A DNA stretch of 64,000 nt from JBBROS01 sp963792675. GTDB lineage: Bacteria > Pseudomonadota > Alphaproteobacteria > Acetobacterales > Acetobacteraceae. Of the stretch, positions 26,635 through 37,043 are shown piece after piece (position 1 is the stretch's first letter; each line of letters starts with the position of its first letter). The translations under genes and the position numbers were made by a program. The stretch is from positions 2,356,001-2,420,000 of the forward strand of contig CAWBWT010000002.1 of assembly GCA_963792675.1 (NCBI GenBank), read 5' to 3'. The notes under the pieces were generated by a model that saw only the letters and a list, made by a program, of their open reading frames with translations, was not told the DNA's origin and ran no database searches.

Positions 26635-27951
26635 TGCTTCGCGTCATTGGCTTCACGATCCTCGCCGGGCTGTGCATCTGGTTCGCCTGGTGGGTGGCGG
26701 GCCTGCCCGGCGTCGTCTCGGCGAACATCGCCGGGACCACCATCGAAACCTCTTCGCCGGTCGCGCTCACCTTGCTGGGCCTGCTGTTCCTGGCGATCTA
26801 CATCGTCATCCGGCTGCTCGCCGGCGTGTGGCGGGCGCCGCGGGTGATGCGGCAGCGGCGGCGCGAGCGGAACCGCAGCCGCGGCGACGTGGCGGTGTCG
26901 CGGGCGCTGGTGGCGCTGGCGGCGAGCGACGGCGGCGCTGCCCGGCGCGAGGCGGAGCGCAGCCGCAAGCTGCTGGGCGACACGCCGCTGACATTGCTGC
27001 TGGCAGCCAATGCCGGGCGGCAGGCCGGGCGCGAGGACGAGGCGACGGAAGCGTTCAAGCTCCTGGCCAAGCGGTCCGACGGCAAGCTGCTGGGGTTGCG
27101 CGGCCTGCTGCGGCAGGCGGTGGCGCGGCAGGACTGGCCCGAAGCGACCCGGCTCGCGCAGCAGGCCGAGGCGGCCCATCCCGGCGCCGCCTGGCTGACG
27201 GAGGAACGCCGACAGCTCGCGTTGCAAACCGGGCAGTATCGCGAGGCGCTGCGGCTGATGGGCCCGGCCAGCCGCCGCAATACGGCCGACCCCGGTGCCC
27301 GCGCCGCGCTGGGCGTGGCGGCGGCCGAGGAGGAAACCGACCCGAACGCTGCGCTGCGCCAGGCCAAGCAGGCCTTCGAAGCGGATCCGTCGCTGGCCCC
27401 GGCCGCCGTGGCCTACGCCAAGCGCCTGCGCGAAGGCGGCCGCGAGCGCTCCGCGCTGGACGTGCTGCGCCGGGCCTGGTCGATGCAGCCGCAACCCGAC
27501 GTCGCCGATACCTTCCTGGCGCCGGTCAGCGACGCCTCGTCGCGCTACAAGGCCGCAAGCGGATTGGCGTCCGCCAATCCCGGCCATCCCGACAGCGCGC
27601 TGCTGCTGGCCCGCACCGCGCTTGACGCCGGACAGGTTGCCGATGCGCGCCGGCACGCCGAGACCGCGCGCAAGGCCGGCCTGAGCGACCGGCGGCTCTG
27701 GCTGCTGATGGCCGACCTCGCCGAGCACGACGGCGGCGGCGAGGCGTCGCAGGAGGCGCTGCGGCACATCCCGACCGCGTCGCCCGGCCCGTCCTGGCGC
27801 TGCCTGCAATGCGGGACCTTGCACGGCGAGTGGCATCCGGTGTGCGACGCCTGCAAGACCCCCGGCAAGATCAAGTGGCGGGCCGCCGAGGCGGTGACCG
27901 CAACCGGCGCCGAGGCGCATGGTCACGCCGGCGATCGAGGGCCTGGGCTGA
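26634..27951 (+). CDS. hemY: HemY-like TPR membrane protein with C-terminal zinc ribbon (probable frameshift at the end)
   Basis: About 438 residues. Two N-terminal membrane helices (LRVIGFTILAGLCIWFAWWV and PVALTLLGLLFLAIYIVIRL) are followed by the HemY_N region and TPR-like helices. This is the HemY of hem operons, whose biochemical role is unclear, not protoporphyrinogen oxidase. The C-terminus carries WRCLQCG..WHPVCDACKTPGKIKW, a two-CxxC rubredoxin-like ribbon resembling that of LapB. The frame stays open far beyond, antisense to shc, so a shift near 27905 leading to TGA 27949-27951 is inferred. ATG 26634 overlaps the preceding stop. Confidence 0.75.
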
Positions 27952-27954
27952 GGC

Positions 27955-27997
27955 GAGGTCCCCCGGGCCAAGCCGGTCCGGGAACGACCGGGGGCTC
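27955..27997. terminator. GC-rich hairpin between convergent hemY and shc
   Basis: GAG plus CCCCCGG (27955-27957, 27960-27966) pairs with CCGGGGG plus CTC (27988-27994, 27995-27997). There is no T-tract. Placed at the convergent ends, so a terminator role is plausible. Confidence 0.4.
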
Positions 27998-28020
27998 GCT
28001 GCGGCCGTGCCGCCCCGGGC

Positions 28021-29983
28021 TCAGAACCCGAATGCCACCCGGTTCAGGTTGCCGCGCCTCAGGTTGCGGAAGCGCGCCAGCGCGAGCAGCGGGAAGAACA
28101 GCCGGTAGCCGTGGTAGCGGAGGTAGAACACGCGCGGGAACCCGACGGCGGTATAGGCTTCCTCCGACCACTCCCCATCCGTCCGCTGATTTTGCGTCAG
28201 CCAGGCGATGCCGCGGGCGACCGCGGGTCCGGTCTCGCCGGCGGCCATCAGGCCGAGCAGGGCCCAGGCGGTTTGCGACGGCGTGCTGCGGTGATACTCG
28301 CCGCGGGGGGCGTCGGCGTAGCTTTCCTCGTCCTCGCCCCAGCCGCCGTCCGCGCGCTGCTTGGCCAGCAGCCAGGCGACCGCGCGCTGAATGGCCGGGT
28401 CGTCGTGCGACAGCCCGGCGGCGTTGAGCGCGCACAGCACCGACCAGGTGCCGTAGATGTAGTTGGTGCCCCAGCGTCCGAACCAGCTGCCGTCCGGCTC
28501 CTGCTCGCGCCGTAGGTACTCGATCGCGCGGGCCATGCAGGGCTCGGTCGCGGCGTGGCCGAGCTGCGCCAGGAACCCCACGCAGCGAGCGGTCACGTCG
28601 GCGGTAGGCGGGTCGAGCAGGGCGCCGTGGTCGGCGAACGGGATGTGGTTGAGGAAGTCGTGGTCGTTGTCGGCGTCGAACGCACCCCAGCCGCCGTTGC
28701 TGCTCTGCATCCCCAGCACCCAGTCGCGGGCCCGCAGCACGCGGTCCTGGTGCCGCGGGTCGCCGTTGCGGTGCAGCAGCATGCCCACCACGGCGGTATC
28801 GTCGACGTCGGGGTAATGCGCGTTGGCGTATTGGAACGCCCAGCCGCCGGGCGGCGCGTCGGGGCGGATGTCGGCCCAGTCGCCCTTGAGGTCGGTGACC
28901 TGGCGCTCGGCGAGCCAGGCGCAGGCGGCGTCGACCTCGGGGCTGGCGCCGCCTTCGGCCTCGGCCACCGCATGGCCGGCCAGGCTGGTGTCCCAGATCG
29001 GCGATAGGCAGGGCTGGCAATAAGCCTCGTCCGCGGTCTCGACCATCAGCTTGCGTACCGAGCCCCAGGCGGTCGCCGCCTCGGGGTGGTCGGCGGCGTA
29101 GCCGAGCGCGTCGAACATCATCACGCTGTTGGCCATGGCCGGGTAGATGGCGCCCAGCCCGTCCTCGCCGTTGAGGCGCTCGGTGACGAAGGCGACGGCC
29201 TGGTCGACGGCCCGCTGCCGGGATGCGTTGGGAAACAGCGGCTCGGCCACGCGCACGACGGAGTCGACGGCCTTGAACACCGGGCCCCAGGCGCTGCGGT
29301 AAGGGCCGCGGATCCAGTCGGTGACCTGGTCGGGCGGCGTGACGAACAGCTCCTGGATGCGAGATGCCGCGCGGGTTGCGGGCCCGCGGCCGCAGCGCCA
29401 TCAGCACCAGCAACGGCACCAGCACGGTGCGCGACCAGTACGAGACCTTCGACAGGTGGAAGAAGAACCAGCGCGGCAGGTGCATGATCTCGACCGGCAT
29501 CGCAGGGGTGGCGCGCCACGGCACCTGGCCGAACAAGGCGAGCTGGATGCGCGTGAACACGTTGGTGCGGGCGGCGCCGCCCTTGGCCAGGATCGCTCGG
29601 CGGGCGCGGGCCATGTGCGGCGCGTCGGGGTCGTCGCCGATCGCCTTCAGCGCGAAGTAGGCCTTGACCGAGGCGGACATGTCGAAGGCGCCGTCATGGA
29701 ACAGCGGCCAGCCGCCGTGCTCGCCCTGGATGCGGCGCAGGTAGACGCCGATCTTGGCCTGCAGCGGCGCGTCGATGCGGTCGAGGTAGTGCTCCAGCAG
29801 CACGTATTCGGCCGGGATGGTCGCGTCGGCCTCGAGCTCGAACACCCAGTGGCCGTCCGGATTCTGCAGCCGCAGCAGCGCCGCGGACGCGCCCTCGATG
29901 GCCATCTCGAGCGAGGCGATCGAAGTGCGGGTCGAGACGAGTAAACAGACCTGGGCTGCTGGCCAGGTCGGGAATGCTGACAT
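28021..29983 (-). CDS. shc: Squalene-hopene cyclase (one frameshift)
   Basis: Cyclises squalene to hopene, the core step of hopanoid synthesis; a monotopic membrane enzyme of about 653 residues. Catalytic DxDD is seen in YPDVDDTAVVG, and several QW repeats are present (for example GSWFGRWGTNYIYGTW, ADGGWGED). The N-terminal part has GHWVFELEADATIPAEYVLLEHY. A shift near 29358 is required; after it the frame reads IQELFVTPPDQVTDWIRGPY. ATG 29983 is taken as start, with ATG 29993 in another frame also possible. Last gene of the hpnABCDE-shc operon, starting 30 nt after the hpnE stop. Confidence 0.93.
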
Positions 29984-30012
29984 CAGGTGGCATGGTGATT
30001 TGAATTAACACC

Positions 30013-31241
30013 TCAAAGAATGGCGGCGGCAGCGGCCCGGCCGGACCTGATGGCACCTTCGATCGTTGCGGGCAAGCCGGTGGCCGTCCAATCGCCCGCC
30101 AAGACGAGATTGCGGAGCGCCGTTCGGGTCACAGGTCGTCGAGCCTCCTGTTCCGGGGTTGCGGCGAACGTCGCCCGCTTCTCCTTTACGACGCGATAGG
30201 GGGGATGGGTTGTGTCAAGCTGCAGTGCAGCACGCACATCGCTCCACACCTGTTGCGCCAAAGCATCAGGGGGTGTGTCCACGGCGCGATTCGCGGCGCT
30301 GATCGTGACGCTGACGACGCCCGGCTTGACGAACACCCACTCTGCCGTGCCGCCGACCAGGCCGATGAAGCCGGCCGGGCCCGGGTCGGCGTCGATTCGG
30401 TAATGCACGTTGAGGATGGCCTGGAACCGGTCCGGCGCCTGCAAGCCCGGCAGCAGCGCGGTCGCCACCGGGGCGGGAACGGCCAGCACGACGGCCTCGT
30501 CGGCGCCGACCGCGATGTCGCCCAGTGCCGTGACACGGCGTGCCTCCAGCGGTCGAGTGCGGCGATCCGGCTGCCGAGCCGGATCGACGGCGCCATGGCC
30601 GCGCAGCCAGGCGACCGCCGGGTCGACGAAGCTTTCGGACAGGCCTTCGCGCGGGAACGCCGGGATGCAGGCGGCGCCGCCGGCGGCCAGGCGTCTCCTG
30701 CACGACGGCGCCCAGCAGGCGGGCGCTGCCTTCGTCGGGCGGCGTGTTCAGGGCGGCGATCGCCAGCGGCTCGAGCAGGCGCCGGTACAGCACGCCGGGC
30801 CGCAGCACGTCCGGCGACGGTCGCTGCCGGCGGCGCCCGGTGCAGGCCGAGCGCCGGCAGGGCGTCGCGCAGCGCGCATGCCGGGCACGCGCCGGCCGGC
30901 GGGCGAGCATCCACCAGGGCAGGCGGCCGGCATTCGGCCGCACGTCCAGCGCTCGCCGGTGGCGAGGTCGATGAACGGGAACAGCGGCGTCGCCGGGCCC
31001 GGTCAGGGTGTCGCGCGCGCCGACCTGGTCCAGGAAGCCGAAGGTGGCGCGGTTGCCGGACAGCAGCAGGTGGTTGCCGTTGTCCAGCCGGCAGCCGAGC
31101 GCGCGGTCGAAGTAGGACCGGCAGCGCCCGCCTGCCTGCGGCCCCGCCTCGTGCACCGTGACGGCGACGCCGGCCTCGGCGAGGCTGAGCGCGGCCGCCA
31201 GCCCGGCCAAGCCGGCGCCGACGCACGTGGACGTGGTTCAC
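30013..31241 (-). CDS. hpnE: Hydroxysqualene dehydroxylase / squalene-associated FAD-dependent desaturase (many frameshifts)
   Basis: The third enzyme of the HpnCDE route from farnesyl diphosphate to squalene. The FAD-binding N-terminus reads VVGAGLAGLAAALSLAEAG once a base is removed near 31230. Further family segments are LDNGNHLLLSGNRATFGFL, VLYRRLLEPLAIAALNTPP, and the C-terminal LRNLVLAGDWTATGLPATIEGA. At least six frame changes fall between about 30500 and 31235. Start GTG 31241 lies 8 nt after the hpnD stop. Size (about 409 residues) and position fit; the indel density suggests poor sequence rather than decay. Confidence 0.8.
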
Positions 31242-31248
31242 AGGTGCC

Positions 31249-32087
31249 TCAAGCGCGATCCAGAGCTTCTGCCACTTGCTCAGCGACACCGGCCGGTCCG
31301 GATCCGACCAGCCCCGCTGCTGCAGCGCGCTCCAGCAAGGCGGCGTAGGTCGCGCCCATCAGCCGGGCGGGCTTCATGGCGCGCGGGTCGCATCGCAGCC
31401 ATGGCCGCCTCGGCCTGCCCGAAATGGCGGTGCGCCTGCGGCCGCCATCCGGGCGCACAACGCCGGCAGCGCCTTGTGCCGCAGCGCCTCGTCCGGGTCG
31501 GGCGGCACGCCGGCCTCGTCGAGCCATTCGCGCGGCAGATAGAGCCGGCCACGGGCCGCATCCTCGGACACGTCGCGCAGGATGTTGGTGAGCTGCAGCG
31601 CGCGGCCGAGGTGCCAGGCGACCTGGTCGGCGTCCGGCGAGGCGTCCCCGAAGGCGCGCACCGACAGCCGGCCGACGGCGGCGGCGACCCGGTCGCAATA
31701 GAGGTCGAGCGTGGCCAGGTCCGGCGCGACGATCGGCTGCTCGGTGTCCATCGCCATGCCGTCGATCACGGCCAGGAAGTCGTCCTGACGCAGGCCGTAG
31801 CGCTGGACCGCGGGGACCAGCACGCGGGTGACCGGGTCGTCGGCGTGGCCGGCGAACACCCCGGCGATGCGCGTCCGCCAAGCCTCGAGCCCGGCCAGCT
31901 TGTGCGGCAGCGGCGCCGGCTCGTCGGCGACGTCGTCGACGATGCGGCAGAACGCGTAGATCGCATACATCGCCGCCCGGCGGTCACGCCGCAGCACCTT
32001 CATGCCACGGTGGAACGAGGTCCCGGCGCGCTTGACGATGGTCTCCACGGCGGCAAGGTCGGCCGGGTCGGCGTTCAGGGCCTTCAT
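31249..32087 (-). CDS. hpnD: Presqualene diphosphate synthase HpnD (two frameshifts)
   Basis: Condenses two farnesyl diphosphates to presqualene diphosphate. About 279 residues of the squalene/phytoene synthase fold. The two Asp-rich motifs are seen as FCRIVDDVADE and LTNILRDVSEDAARGR. Shifts are needed near 31440 and near 31385, after which the frame ends AMKPARLMGATYAALLERA. ATG 32087 overlaps the hpnC stop (ATGA). Confidence 0.88.
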
Positions 32088-32941
32088 GCCGCGAGACCGG
32101 CCGCATCGGCGCGCCAAACGTGGCGCGTCGCATCGAGCATGCTGCCGGCCACGTCCTGCTTGAGCAGCTTGACCCGGCCCGCAACCGGGTCGCCGGCGCG
32201 CAGGCGGCGCGCCAGCCGCCGGGCGAGGCCGACGATGACGGCGCATTCGATCCGCAGGCGCCGGTCGCGCACGACACGCGGCAGGGCGGCCGCCGCGGCT
32301 ACCAAACGGTCGCATTCGTCGAGCAGCTGCCCGAACACGAGGCGCAGGCCGGGCGTCTCGGCCGGGCCGGCCAGGTCCTCCACCCGGGCGCCGGCGGCGT
32401 CGAGCAGGTCAAGCGGCAGGTAGCAGCGGTCGAGCGCGGCCAAGTCCTTCGATCCGTCCTGGAGGTGGTTCAGCACCTGCAGCACGGCGCAGAGGGGGTC
32501 GCTCGGCACATGGGTAGCCGGGTCCTCGCCGTGCAAGTCGAGCACGTGGCGGCCGACCGGCATGGCAGACAAGCGGCAATAGTCGAGCAACTCGGCCCAG
32601 CTCGCGTAGCGGCGCTTGGTGGCATCCTGGCGAAAGGCGGCCAGCAGGTCGATCGCGTGGCGCGGGGTGACGCCGGTGGCATCGAGGCTGCGGCGCAGGC
32701 CGGCAGCGCTCGGCGCACCGTCCGCCATGCGGCCGAGCAGCACGTCCTCCATCACCTGCAGCCGGGCCAGCTTGTCGTCGGCGGCGAGGTCGGGGCTGTC
32801 GGCGATGTCGTCGGCGTTGCGGGCAAAGGCGTAGAAGGCATGCACGTGCGGCCGCAGCGCCGGGCGGATCAGGATGGAGCCGACCGGGAAGTTCTCGTCG
32901 CCGCGGTCCTTGCCCGAGGCGGCTTCCACGCTGGCGCTCAT
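32084..32941 (-). CDS. hpnC: Hydroxysqualene synthase HpnC
   Basis: A 285-residue squalene/phytoene-synthase-fold enzyme that converts presqualene diphosphate to hydroxysqualene. It has ENFPVGSILIRPALRPHVHAFY and the Asp-rich FARNADDIADS, plus LQVLNHLQDGSKDLAALDRCYLP in the second motif region. Intact. Starts in overlap with hpnB (ATG 32941 against TGA 32938) and overlaps hpnD at its end. Confidence 0.92.
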   Translation of the reverse strand: MSASVEAASGKDRGDENFPVGSILIRPALRPHVHAFYAFARNADDIADSPDLAADDKLARLQVMEDVLLGRMADGAPSAAGLRRSLDATGVTPRHAIDLLAAFRQDATKRRYASWAELLDYCRLSAMPVGRHVLDLHGEDPATHVPSDPLCAVLQVLNHLQDGSKDLAALDRCYLPLDLLDAAGARVEDLAGPAETPGLRLVFGQLLDECDRLVAAAAALPRVVRDRRLRIECAVIVGLARRLARRLRAGDPVAGRVKLLKQDVAGSMLDATRHVWRADAAGLAA

Positions 32942-34073
32942 GCGCCGGCCTTCTCGTAGCGCCGGTTGCGCCACTGCACGCCGCGGCCGCGGTGGTGGTC
33001 GATGGCGGAGCCGACCGTGGCCGCCATGTAGAACAGGGCGTCGAACGGCAGGCTGAAGGCGACAGATCCGGCGGAGCCCGAAGCGTTGCAGCGTCGGCAG
33101 CATACGACGCCGCCATGGCGAACCAGGCGAGCCATGCCAGCTTTCGAGCCAGGCTCGGGCCGGTGACCACGATCACCACCGGAGCCAAGAACACCAGCGC
33201 CAGGCCCAGGATGGTCCCGATCAGCAGGAGCGGCGAAAAGCGCAGCTGCACGTAGGCGGTGCGCGCGACCATGCGCCAGATGTCGCCGTAGCCGGTATAA
33301 GGCCGCACGCTGCGGGCGAGCTTGCTATGCCCGAGCCAGATCGGACCGTGGCGCTTGATCCGGCGAGCCAGGGCCACGTCGTCGATCAGCTCGCCGCGCA
33401 GGCTCTCGATGCCGCCGATCCGCTCCAGCGCGGGGCGCCGCAACAGCACGTGCCGCCAGCCGCGGCGGCGACCTTGCTGCGGGGATCGTTGACCCGGGCG
33501 AACGGATAAAGCAGCGCGAAGAAGTAGACGAAAGCCGGGACGAGCTCGCGTTCGGCCCCGGTCAGGCAACGCAGCTCCACCATCTCGGACACCAGGTCGA
33601 GCCCGGTCTCGAGTTTTGCTGCTAGCGTGGCGAGGTGCAGCGGATCGTGCACAATGTCGGCATCGCTCAGCAACAGCAGGCCGGCGCGGCCGGCGGCAAT
33701 GCCTTGCGAAACCGCCCACAGCTTGCCGCTCCAACCGGCCGGTCGGGGGGTGCCGTCGATCACGGTCAGGCGCGGGTCGGCCAGCGAGCGGGCAATGGCG
33801 CCGGTGCCGTCCCTGCTGCCGTCGTCCACCAGGGTGACGCGCAGCTCGCCCGGATAGTCCTGCGCCAGCAGCGAGCGCAGCGCCGCCTCGATCCCGTCGG
33901 CCTCGTCGCGCGCGGGGATCACGACGTCCATCGGCGGCAGCGAAGGCGGCCGCACCGGCTGCCAGGATCGGCCCGGCGGACCAGAACCGGCCATGCAAGG
34001 CCAGCAGGTAGATCCAGGCGAGCAGCGACAGCGCGGCGACGACCGTCACCACGGGCATCAGCGCCGCCCTCAC
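32938..34073 (-). CDS. hpnB: Hopanoid-associated glycosyltransferase HpnB (three frameshifts)
   Basis: A membrane-bound GT2-type glycosyltransferase of about 378 residues. One N-terminal helix (LMPVVTVVAALSLLAWIYLLAL) precedes the GT-A core DVVIPARDEADGIEAALRSLLAQDYPG, LVDDGSRDGT, and the DxD motif LLLSDADIVH. C-terminal helices follow (FSPLLLIGTILGLALVFLAPVVIV). Frame changes lie near 33960, 33470 and 33075. GTG 34073 overlaps the hpnA stop. Its exact sugar acceptor in hopanoid biology is unknown. Confidence 0.82.
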
Positions 34074-35065
34074 AGCCGGCCCTGCTCGCGGAACCAGGCG
34101 ACCGCGTCGGCGAAGGCGTCGCGGGCCGGGCGAGCGGTGTAGCCCAGCTCGCGCTCGGCTTTGGCGCTGCTGAAAAACATCCGCTTCTTGCCCATCGCCA
34201 GCATCTCGCGGGTGACGAGCGGATCGATCCCGAATGCCCGCGCCGCCGCTTCCATGCCGAGCGCGACCGGATACAGCGCGGCATTCGGCAGCCGCACCCG
34301 CCGGGCGGTCGGACGCCCCACGACCTCGTCCACCAGCGCCAGCATCGCCGCCATGCCGAAATCGGTTCCGCCCAGGATGTAGGCTTCGCCGATGCGGCCG
34401 CGGTCCAGCGCCAGCAGGTGGCCGCGGGCGACGTCGTCCACGTGGACGATGTTGAGCCCGGTGTCGATGTAGGCCGGCATGCGCCCGGCGGCGGCGTCCA
34501 GCACCATCTTCCCGGTCGGCGTCGGCTTGATGTCGCGCGGGCCGACCGGCGTGGACGGGTTCACGATCACCACCGGCACGCCTTCGTCGCGGGCCAGCGC
34601 ACGCACTGCCTGCTCGGCGCGATATTTGGACTGCTTGTAGACGCCGACGATCGTCTCCGGATGGACCTCGGTGTCCTCGGTGCCCGGCGTGCCGTCGCCC
34701 ACGAGGCCGAGGGCGGCGACGCTGCTGCAGTACACGATCCGCTCGACCCCGGCGTCGCGGGCGGCGCGCAGCAGGGCGGTAGTACCGTCCACGTTGGCCT
34801 GCATCATCGGTCCGGGATCGGGCACCCAGAGCCGGTAGTCGGCCGCGACGTGGAACACGAACCGGCAGCCCCCCACCGCGGCGGCGAGGCTCGCGGGCTC
34901 GCGCAGGTCGCCCACCACGGGCTCGCCGATGCCGTCGATCAGGGTGCGGTCGCTGCCCGCCCGGGTCAGCAACCGCAGCGCGTGGCCGCGGTCACGCAGC
35001 GCGCGGGCGACGGCCGAACCGACGAAGCCGGTGGCGCCGGTGACGAGGGTGGGGGAATCGGACAT
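34070..35065 (-). CDS. hpnA: Hopanoid-associated sugar epimerase HpnA
   Basis: A 331-residue NAD(P)-dependent extended short-chain reductase. The Rossmann motif LVTGATGFVGSAVARAL is at residues 7-23, and the catalytic YxxxK lies in GVYKQSKYRAEQAV. It is the first gene of the hpnABCDE-shc operon, divergent from hpnL 51 bp away. HpnA belongs to the ribosylhopane side-chain branch in studied species. Intact; ATG 35065. Confidence 0.92.
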   Translation of the reverse strand: MSDSPTLVTGATGFVGSAVARALRDRGHALRLLTRAGSDRTLIDGIGEPVVGDLREPASLAAAVGGCRFVFHVAADYRLWVPDPGPMMQANVDGTTALLRAARDAGVERIVYCSSVAALGLVGDGTPGTEDTEVHPETIVGVYKQSKYRAEQAVRALARDEGVPVVIVNPSTPVGPRDIKPTPTGKMVLDAAAGRMPAYIDTGLNIVHVDDVARGHLLALDRGRIGEAYILGGTDFGMAAMLALVDEVVGRPTARRVRLPNAALYPVALGMEAAARAFGIDPLVTREMLAMGKKRMFFSSAKAERELGYTARPARDAFADAVAWFREQGRL

Positions 35066-35116
35066 GGCCGGCGTCTATAGCCTGGACCGGGCGTGGTGGT
35101 GTAGGGGCGGGCAGAT

Positions 35117-36072
35117 ATGCGGAAACTGCCCCTCCTGTTGGCGCTCGCGGGCATCGGCGCGGCGCTGCTGCTGGTCGCCTGGTTCGACGTGGGGGCGGTG
35201 TGGACGGCGACGGTCTCGGTGGGGTGGGGCGGGTTCGGCCTGCTGCTGCCGTTGCAGGCGGGCATCTTCCTGCTGCTTGGGCTCGCCTGGGCCGCGGTCA
35301 TGCCGGAGGTCCCGGCCGGGCTGCTGGTTTGGGGACGGATGGTGCGGGACGCCGCCACCACGTGCCTGCCGTTCAGCCCGATCGGCGGCTACGTGATCGG
35401 CGCCCGGGCGATGACGCTCCACGGCGTGCCGTGGCCGGCTGCCGCGGCGGGCACCGTGGTGGACGTCACCGCCGAGATCCTGGCGCAGTTGCTGTTCGCG
35501 CTGTTCGGCGTGGCGGTCCTGGTCCTGCTGCGACCGCTGGGCGCCGGCGCTTCGGTTGCGGCGCCGCTGGCGGCTGGCGTCGCCGTCGCGCTGGCCTGCC
35601 TGGGGGCCGGGCTATGGCAACGGCGGCGGATCGGACGCGGCCTGCGGCTGCTGGGCGTGCGGCTGCTCGGCGAGTGGTTCGCAAAAAGCGGCGGCATCGG
35701 TCGTCTCAGGCCGAGCTGGCCCGGCTCTACCAGACGCGGCGCCTCGGCGTCGCGGCGACTTTGCACCTGACGGGCTGGTTCGCGACCGGCGCCGGCACCT
35801 GGGTCAGCTTGCGGCTGCTCGGCGCCGAGGTCGATCTGCTGCCCATGCTGGCGCTCGAGGCGCTGCTGGACGCGCTGGTCGCGGCCGCCTTCGTGGTGCC
35901 GGGCGCGGCCGGTGTGCAGGAAGCCGGCTATGTCGGTGTCGGCGCGCTGTTCGGCGTGCCGGCCGACCTCGCACTGGCGGTGTCGCTGCTGCGCCGCGGC
36001 AAGGACCTGGCCTGGGGCGTGCCGATCCTGCTGTTCTGGCAGTGGCGGGAAGTGCGGCGGCTGGCGGCCTGA
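35117..36072 (+). CDS. hpnL: Hopanoid-associated membrane protein HpnL (one frameshift)
   Basis: An inner-membrane protein of about 317 residues in the LPG synthetase TM-region (YbhN/UPF0104) family with multiple helices. Family cues are the FSPIGGYVIGARAMTLHGVPW segment and VVPGAAGVQEAGYVGVGALFG, the latter typical of HpnL and YbhN proteins. A frame change near 35700 joins the two halves. Divergently transcribed from hpnA, which supports the hopanoid assignment; proposed roles are in hopanoid or lipid trafficking. Confidence 0.78.
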
Positions 36073-36148
36073 CGCATTGCGGAACGGCCCGGCGATCCCA
36101 TCATCAAGAGCATATGTTGTACGCTTCCCGCCCCGCCCGCGGCCGCTG

Positions 36149-37024
36149 ATGGCCTACCCTCGCATTGCCGCTCCGCCGTTCCCGTCGCTGCGCAACGCCG
36201 TCACACGGCCGCTGAAGCAGGCCATTGCCGCCGAGGTGGTCGCGCTGTTCAACGACCGCACTCGGGGCGAAAGTCCGGTCAAGCGGCGAACCGACGGCCT
36301 ATTCGGCCCACGCTCGGTTGCCTGGCGGGTGCATGGCGACGTCACCTCCATGTTGGTCGGCGGCGTATCCGGGTTGCTGCTGCAGATGCTGCACCCGGCG
36401 GTTCTGGCCGGCGTATGGGACCATTCCAACTTCCGCGCCGACATGCATGGCCGGCTGCGGCGCACGGCGCGGTTCATTGCGCTCACCACGTATGGCGGCC
36501 GCGACGAGGCGGAGGCCGTGATCGCCCGCGTGCGCAGCATCCACGACCGGGTCCGCGGCACCCTGCCGGACGGCAGCCCGTATGAGGCCAACGATCCGGC
36601 GTTGCTGGCCTGGGTGCATGTCACCGAAGCGTCGAGCTTCCTGGGCGCCTGGGTCCGCTACGCCGAGCCGCGCATGAGCGGGGCCGAGCAGGACCGCTAC
36701 TACGCCGAGATGGCGCAAATGGCCGCGGCTCTCGGCGCCGACCCGATCCCGCGCTCGCGGGCCGAGGCGCGCGACCTGGTGGCGGCGATGCGGCCGCAGA
36801 TGGTGTGCGACGTCCGCACCCGCGAAGTCGCCGGGCTGGTGCTGAACCAGCCGGCGCCGAACCGGCTGGCCGAGCCGCTGCAGGTCTTGACGATGCAGGC
36901 CGGCGTCGATCTGCTGCCGGACTGGGCGCGGCGCATGCACGGGCTGTCGGCTCCGGTGAGCCGCCCGCTGGTGCGCGCCGGTACGCTCGGGATCGCCCGC
37001 ACCTTGCGCTGGGCGTTCGCTTAG
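36149..37024 (+). CDS. Oxygenase MpaB family protein (DUF2236)
   Basis: A 291-residue protein of the DUF2236/MpaB group, related to latex-clearing heme oxygenases. Conserved features are VAWRVHGDVTSMLVGGVSGLLLQMLHPAVLAGVWDHS in outline (histidines at about residues 55, 72 and 81) and WVHVTEASSFLGAWVRY. Bacterial members are usually uncharacterised. It is followed after 19 nt by a Baeyer-Villiger-type monooxygenase, suggesting joint oxidation of a lipid or terpenoid substrate (inference). No clear SD precedes ATG 36149. Confidence 0.78.
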   Translation: MAYPRIAAPPFPSLRNAVTRPLKQAIAAEVVALFNDRTRGESPVKRRTDGLFGPRSVAWRVHGDVTSMLVGGVSGLLLQMLHPAVLAGVWDHSNFRADMHGRLRRTARFIALTTYGGRDEAEAVIARVRSIHDRVRGTLPDGSPYEANDPALLAWVHVTEASSFLGAWVRYAEPRMSGAEQDRYYAEMAQMAAALGADPIPRSRAEARDLVAAMRPQMVCDVRTREVAGLVLNQPAPNRLAEPLQVLTMQAGVDLLPDWARRMHGLSAPVSRPLVRAGTLGIARTLRWAFA

Positions 37025-37043
37025 TTTCCAGGGAGAGCCAACG

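Noticed and set aside
28000..28427. HemY frame continuing to 28427
   Set aside because: It would be antisense to shc with no domain. A frameshift near 27905 and a stop at 27951 is more likely.
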